Assembly (NCBI RefSeq): GCF_001518015.1
Contig: NZ_LPUY01000092.1
Span: forward strand, 1 to 47,031
Source of the DNA: Tritonibacter horizontis
GTDB lineage: Bacteria; Pseudomonadota; Alphaproteobacteria; Rhodobacterales; Rhodobacteraceae
Direction of reading: 5' to 3'
Length of the DNA stretch: 47,031 nt
Of the stretch, positions 8,378-17,371 are shown one piece after another (within the stretch, counting starts at the first letter, position 1; each line of letters begins with the position of its first letter). Under the pieces are notes generated by a model. It saw only the letters and a list, made by a program, of their open reading frames with translations. It ran no database searches and was not told where the DNA came from. Made by a program: the position numbers and the translations under genes.

Positions 8378-9317
8378 GCTGTTGCCTGCCGTAGAGCATC
8401 CACAGGAACACGGCCGCGCCAATCACGCCGATGACGGTGGCGACAGGAACTTCGAATGGGTGAACCACAAGCCGGGCAAAGATGTCGGATGCCAGAACCA
8501 GCCCGGCGCCCGCCAACCCGGTCAGCGGTAGATTTCGGCGCAGATTGTCCCCGACGGTGCGGCTGACGAGGTTCGGAACCACCAGCCCGACAAAGGGGAT
8601 CGCACCAACCGTCACGACCGTGAGGCCGATCACAATCGAGATCACCACCAGACCACAGAGCACCACCTGCCGATAGTTCAGCCCGAGGTTGAGGCTGACC
8701 GTTTCTCCGAGGCTCAGAATGGAGAGCTGATCCGCCACCAGATAGCTGAGGAGCGCAACCAGTCCGGCAATCCAAAGCAATTCGTAGCGCCCGCGCATGG
8801 TGCCCGAGAACTCCCCCGTGAGCCAGATATCGATGTATTGCAGCATGTCGAGCTGAAAGCCGACATAGATCGCCGCTGATCCTATGACGCCGCCATAGAC
8901 GATCCCGACCAGTGGCACCAACAAGGGCTCCTCCGGCGGGAGACGACGCGTAATTGCAAAGAACCCGATACTGCCCAACAGCGCAGCGAGGGCCGAGAGC
9001 GCCATTTTCACCCCGATGACCGCGCCCGGCAGCAGAACCGAGACCAGCAACAGCCCAAGCATGGCGCTCTGCCCGGTGCCTGCGGTCATGGGTTCGACAA
9101 ACCGGTTGCGGGAAATCAACTGCATGATCTGCCCGGCGATGGCCAATGACGCACCGCTTAGGACAACCGCGCAGGCGCGCGGCAACCGGCTGTCCCACAA
9201 CAGGCGCCAGGCGTCCTGCGTCACCAGATCCGCAGGAGAGATCGGCGTTGCTCCGACAAAGAGCGAGCCGACAAACAGGACGCCGAGCGCGAACAGCCCG
9301 ATCATGACACGTTTCAT
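8367..9317 (-). CDS. iron-siderophore ABC transporter, permease 1
   Basis: This 316-residue FecCD-family permease has the features expected for ferric-siderophore channels. There is a QLISRNRFVEPMTAGTGQSA segment after the second helix and VGAIPFVGLVVPNLVSRTVG, the cytoplasmic coupling loop of the family. It is the second gene of the operon, six bases after the binding protein, and overlaps the next permease. Length and predicted helices fit a full-size subunit. It carries a ferric siderophore across the inner membrane using ATP hydrolysed by the product of 6684-7436. Confidence 0.92.
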   Translation of the reverse strand: MKRVMIGLFALGVLFVGSLFVGATPISPADLVTQDAWRLLWDSRLPRACAVVLSGASLAIAGQIMQLISRNRFVEPMTAGTGQSAMLGLLLVSVLLPGAVIGVKMALSALAALLGSIGFFAITRRLPPEEPLLVPLVGIVYGGVIGSAAIYVGFQLDMLQYIDIWLTGEFSGTMRGRYELLWIAGLVALLSYLVADQLSILSLGETVSLNLGLNYRQVVLCGLVVISIVIGLTVVTVGAIPFVGLVVPNLVSRTVGDNLRRNLPLTGLAGAGLVLASDIFARLVVHPFEVPVATVIGVIGAAVFLWMLYGRQQHVS

Positions 9318-9323
9318 TGGGCG

Positions 9324-10220
9324 TCAGTTGCCTTTGAAGCCGGCCTCGATGTCCGCCAGTGTGCGCATCATCGACTGGATGCCGCCGCCAGAGATATAGA
9401 TATCCGACGCATTGAGGTAGATCACCTGATCCTGTTTCCAGGCCGTGGTTTCATGGATCAGCCGATTGTCGAGCGTGGCCCTGGCATCGTCACCCGGCTG
9501 GCCAATGGCGGCAAGGCGGTCGATCACGATCAGCCAATCCGGGTTTACCGTCTGAATGAATTCGAAAGAGATGCTTTCGCCATGGGTCGAGTCGCTGATT
9601 TCGCTGGCGGCCTCTGGCAGGTCGATTGCCTCATGCAGCCAGCCAAACCGTCCAGCCTTGCCATAGGCGGAGATCTTCGGGCCATTGGTCAGAACGATCA
9701 GCCCGGTGCCCTTGTCGGCGACGGCCGCACGGGTCTCGGACAGCTGGGTGTCAAATGACGCGCGCAGGGCTGTTGCCTTGTCTTCGACGTTGAAGATTTT
9801 GCCATAGGTCGCCAGACGGTCCAGCCCCTGGCCGACGACATCTTCCCAGATTGTCATGTCAATCGCAGGCGCCAGCTTCGCCATCGGTTCAACCTGATCG
9901 GAACTGCGCCCGCCGACGATTATCAGGTCTGGTTGCAGCGCATGGATCGCCTCAAAATCAGGTTCGAACAGTGTACCGAGATCCTCTGCCGCGTCGGCGA
10001 CCGGCCCGAGGTAGTCAACAAAGAGGTTCTCCGGCGCACCGGCGATCTCGACCCCCAGGGCCGACAGCGTATCAATGGCGGCAATGTCAAACACCGCGAG
10101 TGTTTGGGGTTTGACGGGGACCACAGCCTCGCCTCGGTAGGTCTCCACGGAGACGGTCTCTGCGGCAGAGGCCGACACGGCAAAAAGCAGCGCAGCGCCG
10201 CAAGCAAGCGATCGAAACAT
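9324..10220 (-). CDS. ferric-siderophore binding protein, CeuE/VctP-like
   Basis: This 298-residue periplasmic protein has a signal peptide (residues 1-20, ending SASAA). It belongs to the FatB/CeuE/VctP group of class III binding proteins. Comparing by motif with Campylobacter CeuE as I remember it, the three ligand-pocket arginines appear as R105 (GGRSSDQ), R191 (YGKAGRFG) and R235 (IDRLAAIG). The metal-contacting pair appears as H213 (STHGESISFEF) and Y275 (SDIYISGGG). The His/Tyr pair is the one that completes iron coordination by tetradentate catecholates. Family and role are secure; the catecholate preference is inference. It is the first gene of its operon. No TonB-dependent receptor or siderophore synthesis gene is in the window. 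Confidence 0.9.
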   Translation of the reverse strand: MFRSLACGAALLFAVSASAAETVSVETYRGEAVVPVKPQTLAVFDIAAIDTLSALGVEIAGAPENLFVDYLGPVADAAEDLGTLFEPDFEAIHALQPDLIIVGGRSSDQVEPMAKLAPAIDMTIWEDVVGQGLDRLATYGKIFNVEDKATALRASFDTQLSETRAAVADKGTGLIVLTNGPKISAYGKAGRFGWLHEAIDLPEAASEISDSTHGESISFEFIQTVNPDWLIVIDRLAAIGQPGDDARATLDNRLIHETTAWKQDQVIYLNASDIYISGGGIQSMMRTLADIEAGFKGN

Positions 10221-10442
10221 CGGAAAGGACTCCAGGTCATTTCAAAGTCAGGGGTTGATCTGTCTTGCTGGCTGATGCGTGGGCATTTGCTGGCGGCGAG
10301 ACATTGCCACAGCGGTTCTAGAATGACCATGGGGATTTGACGCTCGCGCGGCGAAGTCTGGATGAACATCCGCGTCCCCCCTGTTACCTAAGGCACCCTC
10401 TTTCAGCCCGGGCAATGTGGGCCTCGGGCGAATTGAATGCCC

Positions 10443-10474
10443 AAGGAAGCGGCGCGCCGCCGCTCCTTCGTTTT
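10443..10474. terminator. GC-rich hairpin in the divergent promoter region
   Basis: A stem of AAGGA(A)GCGGCG with CGCCGCTCCTT (10443-10454 with 10458-10468, one bulged A) is followed by CGTTTTA on the plus strand. No plus-strand gene ends upstream of it. It could instead sit in the leader of the minus-strand siderophore mRNA, if that starts near 10480-10500. Function is undecided. Confidence 0.35.
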
Positions 10475-10482
10475 ACTCACTA

Positions 10483-10512
10483 AAAAATTATTGACTCTCA
10501 TTTTGATCAAAT
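10483..10512. promoter_or_regulatory. candidate iron-responsive (Fur-box-like) and promoter sequence
   Basis: The intergenic stretch 10221-10625 separates the siderophore operon (minus) from the polyamine operon (plus). On the minus strand this AT-rich segment reads TTTGATCAAAATGAGAGTCA then ATAATT. The core AATGAGAnTCAnTA resembles the classical Fur box half-sites, with several mismatches. A TTGCGA element lies close upstream on the same strand. The site is about 270 bases from the binding-protein ATG. Apart from this and the hairpin at 10443-10474, nothing else is recognised in the 405 bases. Confidence 0.3.
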
Positions 10513-10625
10513 CGCAAGCTGAACTCAACAATGCCGCAAACGGTGTTCCAGGGGGCGGGCAGGTTAGCCGGGCCTCCGGCCTGGCCAGATACAACGTGGT
10601 CGCGACGCGAATAGGGAGCGTATGA

Positions 10626-11708
10626 ATGATCGAGATTTCCGGCCTGACCAAGACATTCGGGGAAGGTCAAAGCGCCTTTACGGCACTGGACGATGTTTCT
10701 GTCACCATTCGATCCAACGAATTCTTCACGCTGCTCGGTCCGTCCGGCTGCGGCAAGACGACCCTGTTGCGCACCATTGCGGGATTTCTCGACCCGACCC
10801 GGGGGAGCTTGACCCTGGACGGCGAAGATCTTCTGAGCAAACCGCCCTACCAGCGCCCGGTGAACACGGTCTTTCAGTCCTATGCGCTGTTTCCACATAT
10901 GACAGTCGCGGAGAATATTGCGTTTGGCTTGCAGATGCTGAACCGGCGCAAGGCAGAGATCACCGCAACCGTGGCCGAGATGCTGGAACTGGTGCAGATG
11001 ACAGCTTTGGCGGATCGCAAGACCAGCCAGATTTCGGGCGGCCAGCAACAGCGTGTCGCCCTTGCGCGGGCGCTGGCCCCACGTCCAAAGGTCTTGCTGC
11101 TGGATGAACCTCTGTCGGCTCTGGATTTCAAACTGCGCAAGGAAATGCAGCTGGAGCTGAAACGGCTGCAGCATGAAACCGGCATTACCTTCGTGTTTGT
11201 GACCCACGATCAGGAAGAGGCGCTGACAATGTCGGACCGTATTGCGGTCATGAATGCCGGCACGATCCGGCAGATCGGCGGGCCGCGCGATATCTACGAT
11301 CATCCGGCAGAACGGTTTGTCGCGGATTTCATCGGCGACACCAATTTTCTTCAGGCCAAGATCCTGTCGACTGACGGTGCGCAGGCAAGGGTGCGTCTTG
11401 TCTCGGGCGGGGAGATTGCTGCGCAGACGGCGGCTGATGCGCCCGTCTTGGACGATGGCGCGTCCGTGACGCTGGCCGTTCGCCCCGAGCATGCCGAGCT
11501 CTGTGCCCCCGAAGGGGCGCTGTTGTCTGGCAGGCTGCGGGATGTGGTCTATTTTGGAACCGATACCCACTATCATGTGGCGCTGGATCAAAATGAGACC
11601 TTCACACTGCGCCGCCAGAACCAGCCCGGCCAGACGCAGGTCTGGCAGACGGGCGATCATGTCGGACTGAATATCGCCCCCGGCATCCCCCAGATATTGA
11701 AGGATTGA
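10626..11708 (+). CDS. polyamine ABC transporter ATP-binding protein (PotA-like)
   Basis: This 360-residue ATPase is of the spermidine/putrescine class. Walker A is GPSGCGKTT (38-46), followed by the Q-loop [13 protein letters not shown], the signature [15 protein letters not shown], Walker B ending [12 protein letters not shown] and the switch histidine in [10 protein letters not shown]. The C-terminal 100 residues are a TOBE regulatory domain containing VRPEHAEL. Two ATGs lie at 10622 and 10626; only the second opens this frame, nine bases after GGGAG. It energises the PotB/PotC-like permeases encoded next. The order ATPase, permease, permease, binding protein is that of pot operons. The ATPase family alone does not fix the substrate; the downstream binding protein does. 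Confidence 0.92.
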   Translation: MIEISGLTKTFGEGQSAFTALDDVSVTIRSNEFFTLLGPSGCGKTTLLRTIAGFLDPTRGSLTLDGEDLLSKPPYQRPVNTVFQSYALFPHMTVAENIAFGLQMLNRRKAEITATVAEMLELVQMTALADRKTSQISGGQQQRVALARALAPRPKVLLLDEPLSALDFKLRKEMQLELKRLQHETGITFVFVTHDQEEALTMSDRIAVMNAGTIRQIGGPRDIYDHPAERFVADFIGDTNFLQAKILSTDGAQARVRLVSGGEIAAQTAADAPVLDDGASVTLAVRPEHAELCAPEGALLSGRLRDVVYFGTDTHYHVALDQNETFTLRRQNQPGQTQVWQTGDHVGLNIAPGIPQILKD

Positions 11709-11712
11709 CCGG

Positions 11713-12648
11713 ATGAGCGAAACCGCCCCGTCAGCCCCTTCGGCGAGCCCAGGCCGCCGCGCGCGCAGCGAACGTCGCAACCGTTGGCTCCTGTTGACGC
11801 CCGCCATGGTTATCCTCAGCCTTGCCGCCAGCGGGCCGCTGCTGGTGGTGCTGATCTATTCGGTGCTCACCCCCGGAGACTACGGCGGTGTCGAGTGGCG
11901 CTTCAGCCTCGATTCCTGGTTCGCCGTCGTGGTGGAGCGCGACTTTTTCACCGAAGAGCTGACCTTGGCCGATGCCCATCTGATGGTGTTTTGGCGGTCT
12001 CTGAAGCTGTCGCTCTGCACAGCGCTCCTGTGTCTGATCGTTGGGTTCCCGACAGCCTATTTTATCGCGACCCGGCCCGCCCGCCGCCGCGATATGTGGA
12101 TGCTGCTGATCATGATCCCCTTCTGGACCAATCTGTTGATCCGCACCTTTGCGATCATGGAACTGATCCGAAACCAGGGCACGGTCAACACCTTGCTGGT
12201 GGCCAGCGGGTTGATAGATGAACCGATCCAGATGCTCTATACCGAGTTTTCGGTGCTGGTGGGCATGACTTATGTCTACCTGCCTCTGATGATCCTGCCG
12301 ATCTATGCCTCGATGGAACGGCTGAATTTCGATCTGGTCGAGGCGGGGTATGACCTCTACGCCAACCGGTTTCAGGTTCTGCGGCGGGTCATCTTTCCGC
12401 TGGTCAAACCAGGCGTTGTCGCAGGGTCCATCCTTGTTTTCGTGCCCTGTCTGGGGGCCTATGTGACCCCCCGGGTGCTGGGCGGCGGCAAGCAATTGAT
12501 GCTGGGGAACCTGATCGAATTGCAGTTTGGTCAATTGCGCAATTGGCCTTTGGGGGCGGCGTTGTCCTTGACCCTCCTCGCTGTCGTGATGGTCGCGTTG
12601 ATCTTTTACGTGCGGGCCATCGGACAAGAAGGGGAACGGGATGTCTAA
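11713..12648 (+). CDS. polyamine ABC transporter permease (PotB-like)
   Basis: This is a 311-residue binding-protein-dependent permease with a basic cytoplasmic N-terminus (GRRARSERRNRW) and six membrane helices. The EAA loop region reads EAGYDLYANRFQVLRRVIFP, followed by LVKPGVVAG, which is the family's ATPase-docking motif. The PotB mark PFWTNLLIRTFAIMELI is present near residue 136. It starts four bases after the ATPase stop and overlaps the next permease by eight bases. It forms a heterodimer with the PotC-like protein to carry putrescine/spermidine-like cations inward. Confidence 0.92.
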   Translation: MSETAPSAPSASPGRRARSERRNRWLLLTPAMVILSLAASGPLLVVLIYSVLTPGDYGGVEWRFSLDSWFAVVVERDFFTEELTLADAHLMVFWRSLKLSLCTALLCLIVGFPTAYFIATRPARRRDMWMLLIMIPFWTNLLIRTFAIMELIRNQGTVNTLLVASGLIDEPIQMLYTEFSVLVGMTYVYLPLMILPIYASMERLNFDLVEAGYDLYANRFQVLRRVIFPLVKPGVVAGSILVFVPCLGAYVTPRVLGGGKQLMLGNLIELQFGQLRNWPLGAALSLTLLAVVMVALIFYVRAIGQEGERDV

Positions 12649-13441
12649 GGGTTTTGATGTTCGCCGCCAGCCGGGATTTTCAACGATCGCGATTGCCTGC
12701 TTTGTGCTGCTCTACCTGCCCATTCTTTTGCTGGTGGTGTATTCCTTTAACGCGGGCAGTTCGATTGCGATCTGGGAGGGGTTCTCCTGGCGCTGGTATG
12801 TCTCGGCCTGGGAAAACGAACAGGTCAAGGACGCCACCATTCGGTCATTGGTTCTGGCCTGTTCGGCATCGGCCGTCGCAACCTTTGCGGCGGTGCTCGC
12901 CGCCCTTGCCACCACGCGAAGCAAACCCTGGCGGGGGCAAACCGTCGTCTTTGCGATGGTCAATCAGCCCCTCATGGTGCCTGAAATCGTCACCGCCGTC
13001 TCGCTGCTGATCGTGTTTGCCGCAGTGAAACAGGTGACCGGCTACACCGGCCTTGGCTTTTTGATCCTGGCGCATGCCGCCTTTTGCATTCCCTTTGCCT
13101 ATATGCCGATCCGCGCCCGCTTGCAGGGTATGGATCTCAGTCTGGAACAGGCGGGCGCGGATCTTTATGGCACGCCGCTGCGTGTTTTTCGCTACATCAC
13201 ACTGCCACAGCTGTGGCCTGGGATCCTGGCGGGGTCGATGCTGGCCTTCGTGATTTCGCTGGATGACGTCGTGATCACAGAATTTGTCAAATCTGCAGGT
13301 CAGGACACGCTGCCGACCTATATGCTTGGTCAGTTGCGCCGTGTCGTGACGCCGGAAATCAATGCGATTTCAACTGCGCTTCTGGCGATTTCCGTCGTCA
13401 TGGTTACGGGCTTTTTCTTTGTGAACAAGGCGCGCAAGTAA
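12641..13441 (+). CDS. polyamine ABC transporter permease (PotC-like)
   Basis: This is a 266-residue, six-helix permease of the PotC type. The N-terminal helix carries LPILLLVVYSFN and the segment IWEGFSWRWYVSAW, both typical of PotC. The EAA loop appears as EQAGADLYGTPLRVFRYITL followed by PQLWPGILAG. SLDDVVITEFV is the usual PotC segment near residue 205. It is the partner of the PotB-like protein and is translationally coupled to it by an eight-base overlap. A 70-base gap then separates it from the binding-protein gene. Confidence 0.92.
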   Translation: MSKGFDVRRQPGFSTIAIACFVLLYLPILLLVVYSFNAGSSIAIWEGFSWRWYVSAWENEQVKDATIRSLVLACSASAVATFAAVLAALATTRSKPWRGQTVVFAMVNQPLMVPEIVTAVSLLIVFAAVKQVTGYTGLGFLILAHAAFCIPFAYMPIRARLQGMDLSLEQAGADLYGTPLRVFRYITLPQLWPGILAGSMLAFVISLDDVVITEFVKSAGQDTLPTYMLGQLRRVVTPEINAISTALLAISVVMVTGFFFVNKARK

Positions 13442-13511
13442 ACGAACAACCCAAAGCCGGACCAAACCGGCCTCATGACTTGAACCCAATATCCGACAGG
13501 AGGGAAGACCC

Positions 13512-14537
13512 ATGAAACACCTGATTGCAGCCTCGGCGTTGACGGCTGTCTCGGCCACCGCAGCCCTGGCCGAAGGCACGCTCAATATCTACAACTGGGG
13601 CAATTACACCAGCCCAGAGCTGATCGAAAAGTTCGAACAGGAGTTCGACATTGATGTCACGATCACCGATTACGACAGCAATGACACCGCGCTGGCCAAG
13701 ATCAAGGCCGGCGGGCATGGCTTTGACATCGTGGTGCCCTCCGGAACCTATGTTCCGATCTTCATCGGCGAAGGCTTGTTGATGAAATCAATGCCCAACC
13801 AGATGGAAAACTTCAAGAATATGGACCCGCGCTGGGTCGATGTGGAATTCGATCCGGGCCGGGACTACACGGTGCCATGGCAATGGGGCACCGTCGGTGT
13901 CACCGTCAATACGGCCGTCTACGGCGGCGACATCAACTCCGCTGCGCTGATCCTGGATCCGCCGGAAGAGCTTAAAGGCAAGATCAACGTGGTGCCTGAA
14001 ATGCTCGATGTGCTGGGCATGGCCATTCACTACATGGGCGGCGAACAATGTACTTCGGACAAAGAGGTCCTGGAGAAGGTCCGGGACAAGCTGGTTGAGG
14101 CGAAGGCGAACTGGCTTTCGATGTCCTATGGCAATATCGAAGCCTACGCCAAGGGCGACCTCGCGGCCGGGGTCAACTGGAACGGGGCCTCCTTCCGGGC
14201 CCGTTTGCAGAATGACGATATCGCCTTTGGCTATCCGCAAACCGGATTCTCGATCTGGATGGACAATGCCGCCATCCTCGAAGATGCCCAGAACGTGGAA
14301 AATGCCAAACTGTTCCTGAACTACATCATGGCGCCGGAGAATGCCGCGCTGCTGTCGAACTTTGCCCGCTACGCAAACGGCATCACAGGGTCAGAACCCT
14401 TTATGGACGAAGTCATGGCTTCGGCGCCCGAGGTGGTCATCCCCGCCGCGCTTCAGGATGCGGGTTACCTTGCCAAGAGTTGCCCCCCGGATGTGCAGCG
14501 GATCTATTCGATGATCTGGACAGAAGTGACCAAGTAA
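13512..14537 (+). CDS. polyamine-binding periplasmic protein (PotD/PotF-like)
   Basis: This 341-residue binding protein is exported by a Sec signal peptide (residues 1-20, cleaved after ALA). The mature start [20 protein letters not shown] is the classic PotD/PotF opening, whose Trp and Tyr line the polyamine pocket. Further pocket markers are [27 protein letters not shown] and IWMDNAAI with an acidic residue for the ligand amine. It binds a polyamine such as putrescine or spermidine in the periplasm. The ribosome site GGAGGGAAGACCC is strong. The gene is last of the four importer genes and is followed by a good intrinsic terminator. Confidence 0.92.
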   Translation: MKHLIAASALTAVSATAALAEGTLNIYNWGNYTSPELIEKFEQEFDIDVTITDYDSNDTALAKIKAGGHGFDIVVPSGTYVPIFIGEGLLMKSMPNQMENFKNMDPRWVDVEFDPGRDYTVPWQWGTVGVTVNTAVYGGDINSAALILDPPEELKGKINVVPEMLDVLGMAIHYMGGEQCTSDKEVLEKVRDKLVEAKANWLSMSYGNIEAYAKGDLAAGVNWNGASFRARLQNDDIAFGYPQTGFSIWMDNAAILEDAQNVENAKLFLNYIMAPENAALLSNFARYANGITGSEPFMDEVMASAPEVVIPAALQDAGYLAKSCPPDVQRIYSMIWTEVTK

Positions 14538-14562
14538 CCCTGTCCCCATCGCATGACAGCCA

Positions 14563-14591
14563 GGATCGCGCCCGCTCGGCGCGGTCCTTTT
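14563..14591 (+). terminator. intrinsic terminator after the polyamine importer
   Basis: A 10-base-pair stem GGATCGCGCC/GGCGCGGTCC (14563-14572 with 14578-14587, one G-T pair) has loop CGCTC and is followed by TTTT. It lies 26 bases after the binding-protein stop. It probably lowers read-through into the amidohydrolase gene, whose ATG is 22 bases further on. Confidence 0.8.
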
Positions 14592-14612
14592 CAGACTGAC
14601 GGAGCCCCCGAC

Positions 14613-16280
14613 ATGCCGACTGCGCCCGACACCGTAATCCTGAACGGCCGCCTGATTACCTTTGACCCGGATCGCCCCTTTGCCGATGCGCTGGCGATCG
14701 GAAACGGGCAGATCGTTGCCGTTGGTACGACAGCCGAAATCCGCGAGCTCGTCGGCGCCGCAACCCGGGTGATTGACGCGGCGGGCGGCACTGTTCTGCC
14801 AGGGTTCATCGACAGCCACGTGCATTTGTTTGGTGGTTCGGTCGAATTGTCCTGCCTGGATCTGGCGAAGGTCCGGGGGGAGACGCAGCTGACTGAGGTC
14901 GTCCGCGCCTGGGCGGACAAACATCCCGACGATCAAATTGTTTTTGCGGTTCAGGCCGACTACGCGATCCTCGGGGCCGGCAAGAAGACCACGCGACAGG
15001 CGCTGGACCGCGTCCTGCCTGATCGCCCCTTTGCGATGTATGCGCCGGATCACCATACGGTCTGGGCCAATACTGCCGCACTGGAGGCGACCGGTTTGTT
15101 GCACGGCGCCGAGGTCGACGCGGGCGCCCAGGTCGTTATGGGCGCGGATGGAACCGCAACCGGCGAGTTGCAGGAACCCTCAGCCTATGCCCCGGTCCTG
15201 CGGCTGACGCGCCATGCCGGCCGCGACATGATGGGGCTGGTCACCGGGGCCGATCCGGTTCCATCGGCATCGCTTGCGGAGCGGGCGCGCGACAAGGCCG
15301 CGATTGCCGATGGGCTGAAACACTGCGCCAGTCACGGGATTACCAGCCTGCACAATATGGACGGAAACTTCTACCAACTGGAGCTTCTGTCGGAAATGGA
15401 AGCAGAAGGCACCTTGCTGTGTCGCACTGAGGTCCCCTTCCATTACAAGAATACCGATCCTCTCGCGCGCTTCGCAGAGGCCGAGGAGATGCGCCGGCGT
15501 TTCAACAGCGATATGGTCTGGTGCAACCGTGTGAAAATGTTCATGGACGGCGTCGTGGAAAGCGGCACTGCACTGATGTTGGAACCATACCCCGGCACCG
15601 ATCACATCGGTGATGCCGTCTTTGAGGCGGAACATTTCAATCAGGCCTGCATCACCGCCGACGCGATGGGGCTGCAGATCGCCACGCACGCCATTGGTGA
15701 CCTCGCGGTGCGCCGAACCCTGGATGGTTATGAAGCCGCCCAGCAGGCGAATGGGGTGCGCGACAGCCGCCACCGGATCGAACATATCGAAGTGCTGCAT
15801 CCCGACGATTTGCCCCGCTTCAAGGCGCTGGGCGTGGTGGCCTCGATCCAGCCGGGGCATGCGCCCTTTGGCGGCTACTTCCCGCCCGAAGGCGTCGGGG
15901 TGATGTTGCATGACCATCAGATCCCGCTGTCCTATGCCTGGTCCGATATCCGCAGCAGCGGCGCGCGGGTGATCTTTTCGACCGATTGGCCGGTGATCCC
16001 CGTCGACGTGATGCCAACGATCAAAGCGGCCGTGGCACCGACCCAGCTTGGCGCCCCCTGGCCGGATCAAGCGCAGAGCCTGATGGACACGCTGGAAAGC
16101 TACACCGCGGGGAATGCCTGGGTGGAATTCAACGAAAGCCGCAAGGGGCAGCTGAAGCCGGGCATGATGGCAGATGTGGTGGTGATGGATCACAATCTGG
16201 AAACGATGGATCCAAACCTGCTCGATCAGGCTCGTGCCGCCGTCACCCTCTGTGGCGGTCGCATCACCTGGGAGGCATAG
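14613..16280 (+). CDS. YtcJ-like metal-dependent amidohydrolase
   Basis: This 555-residue protein is of the amidohydrolase 3 (YtcJ/LAF3) group. A small beta domain opens the protein (VILNGRLITFDPDRPFADAL), then comes the metal motif PGFIDSHVHLFG near residue 65. Later motifs are the ATHAIGDLAVRRTLDGY histidine segment, HRIEHIEVLHPDD and a late Asp in IFSTDWPV. The C-terminus returns to the beta domain with LKPGMMADVVVMD. Members hydrolyse amides of many kinds; the natural substrate is unknown. The ATG at 14613 was chosen because GACGGAG precedes it, while a frame from 14553 would run through the terminator. It sits behind the polyamine importer, so an acylated or carbamoylated amine is conceivable but unproven. 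Confidence 0.85.
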   Translation: MPTAPDTVILNGRLITFDPDRPFADALAIGNGQIVAVGTTAEIRELVGAATRVIDAAGGTVLPGFIDSHVHLFGGSVELSCLDLAKVRGETQLTEVVRAWADKHPDDQIVFAVQADYAILGAGKKTTRQALDRVLPDRPFAMYAPDHHTVWANTAALEATGLLHGAEVDAGAQVVMGADGTATGELQEPSAYAPVLRLTRHAGRDMMGLVTGADPVPSASLAERARDKAAIADGLKHCASHGITSLHNMDGNFYQLELLSEMEAEGTLLCRTEVPFHYKNTDPLARFAEAEEMRRRFNSDMVWCNRVKMFMDGVVESGTALMLEPYPGTDHIGDAVFEAEHFNQACITADAMGLQIATHAIGDLAVRRTLDGYEAAQQANGVRDSRHRIEHIEVLHPDDLPRFKALGVVASIQPGHAPFGGYFPPEGVGVMLHDHQIPLSYAWSDIRSSGARVIFSTDWPVIPVDVMPTIKAAVAPTQLGAPWPDQAQSLMDTLESYTAGNAWVEFNESRKGQLKPGMMADVVVMDHNLETMDPNLLDQARAAVTLCGGRITWEA

Positions 16281-16294
16281 GACCGCGCGCGACC

Positions 16295-16933
16295 TCAGGT
16301 CAGGACCAAGTCCAGAAAAGCGCGCACATCCTGCCTGTAGCACGTGCGAAAGCTCTGCAAACTCTGCTCTTCATCGCGAATGAAGGCGATGAACCTTTGT
16401 AGCCAGGCGTTGTAGATGAACCGTGCCATGGTCGCGGCGGTTTGCGGATTGCGCAACCGCGGCGGTAGCGCTTCGTTCAGAAAGGTCTCGATCTCGGCAG
16501 CGTTGCGCAGGTCAATTTCCTGATAGGCCAGCACAAAGGGCGAGCCGGGATTTTGGATGTTCGTTGCTTCGGCATGACGCCAGGCTTGTTTCGACAGGAT
16601 GTCATCGGAGATATCCGAGATGACATCAAGGATTTCGGCGACCCCGCCAAACACGTCCCCCTCCCAGGTGACGCGCGCTTTCTGGGCGCGGCGCGTGACC
16701 TTTTCGTGTCCGGTCAGGATCACTGCCAGCAACAATTCGACCTTTGAGCCGTAGTGGTTGAAGACAGTCGGGACCGATACCTCCACCTCTGCGGCGATTT
16801 CAGCGACAGAGGTTTCGTCAAAGCCCTTGGTGGTAAAAAGGGACTTTGCCGCACCAAGGATCTGCTGTTTGCGCTGCGCCTGCTGGCGTGCCCGCAGGCC
16901 GGGTTTGGCATTGGCGCGGGCGCTTTGGGGCAT
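16295..16933 (-). CDS. TetR-family transcriptional regulator
   Basis: This is a 212-residue repressor-type protein. The N-terminal helix-turn-helix lies at about residues 25-68: QILGAAKSLFTTKGFDETSV, then AEIAAEVEVSVPTVFNHYGS. The remainder is a helical ligand and dimer domain with no recognised signature. The gene converges on the amidohydrolase with only 14 bases between stop codons, so it is transcribed separately. It may control the neighbouring amidohydrolase or polyamine genes, but no palindrome was found that would connect them. A basic run of Arg and Gln (residues 13-24) precedes the DNA-binding helices, as in many family members. Confidence 0.9.
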   Translation of the reverse strand: MPQSARANAKPGLRARQQAQRKQQILGAAKSLFTTKGFDETSVAEIAAEVEVSVPTVFNHYGSKVELLLAVILTGHEKVTRRAQKARVTWEGDVFGGVAEILDVISDISDDILSKQAWRHAEATNIQNPGSPFVLAYQEIDLRNAAEIETFLNEALPPRLRNPQTAATMARFIYNAWLQRFIAFIRDEEQSLQSFRTCYRQDVRAFLDLVLT

Positions 16934-17371
16934 GGCAGAAACGGCTCTCTCTGGTGAAACACCTTGGCGGGGTAAGGTCTCTGCTATGATAGGTCAAGTT
17001 GCAGGCCAAAAACAGCTCGCCGCTTTTTGTCTGCTGACAATCCGACGCCACATCTGCGATGCCGACGCCCGCGAAAATGGCAGAGCGGACCACGTTTGCT
17101 GCCTTCGACAGAGGCGGGAGCGGAGGTTTGACCAAGGGTGTTGCCACAGGTTCGTGCGCCTGGACGCTGCGACATGACTCCATAGAACTGCGGTGATCTG
17201 CATGTTGTTCCGGCGGTCTGAAACGCGGGCCGGATACCGCCCAAACCGCCCGGAAGGATGGGCCAATGGTCGCCGGGCAACGATTTTCGCTGGTTTGCCA
17301 GCATGGTGTGCACAGATTGCGCCCCTACTTCTTTCTCATAGCAAAACGCAAAACGCGTAAGGAGAAAAAAG
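16934..17371. other. 438-base intergenic region without a recognisable gene
   Basis: This region holds the divergent promoters of the TetR gene (minus) and the PRC-barrel gene (plus). Open frames crossing it on either strand show no domain, no coherent composition and no good ribosome site. The final bases (GTAAGGAGAAAAAAG) are the strong ribosome site of the PRC-barrel gene. The segment around 17080-17140 looks like non-coding, degenerate spacer. No RNA gene was recognised. Confidence 0.5.

Noticed and set aside
10314-10328. GGTTCTAGAATGACC as an Irr (ICE) iron box upstream of the siderophore operon
   Set aside because: Only the 8-base palindrome TTCTAGAA fits; the flanks do not match the known motif and such a palindrome is expected by chance.
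10488-11807. Minus-strand open frame of 439 codons over the PotA-like gene
   Set aside because: The plus strand carries all ABC ATPase motifs; the minus frame is His/Gln/Arg-rich and meaningless.
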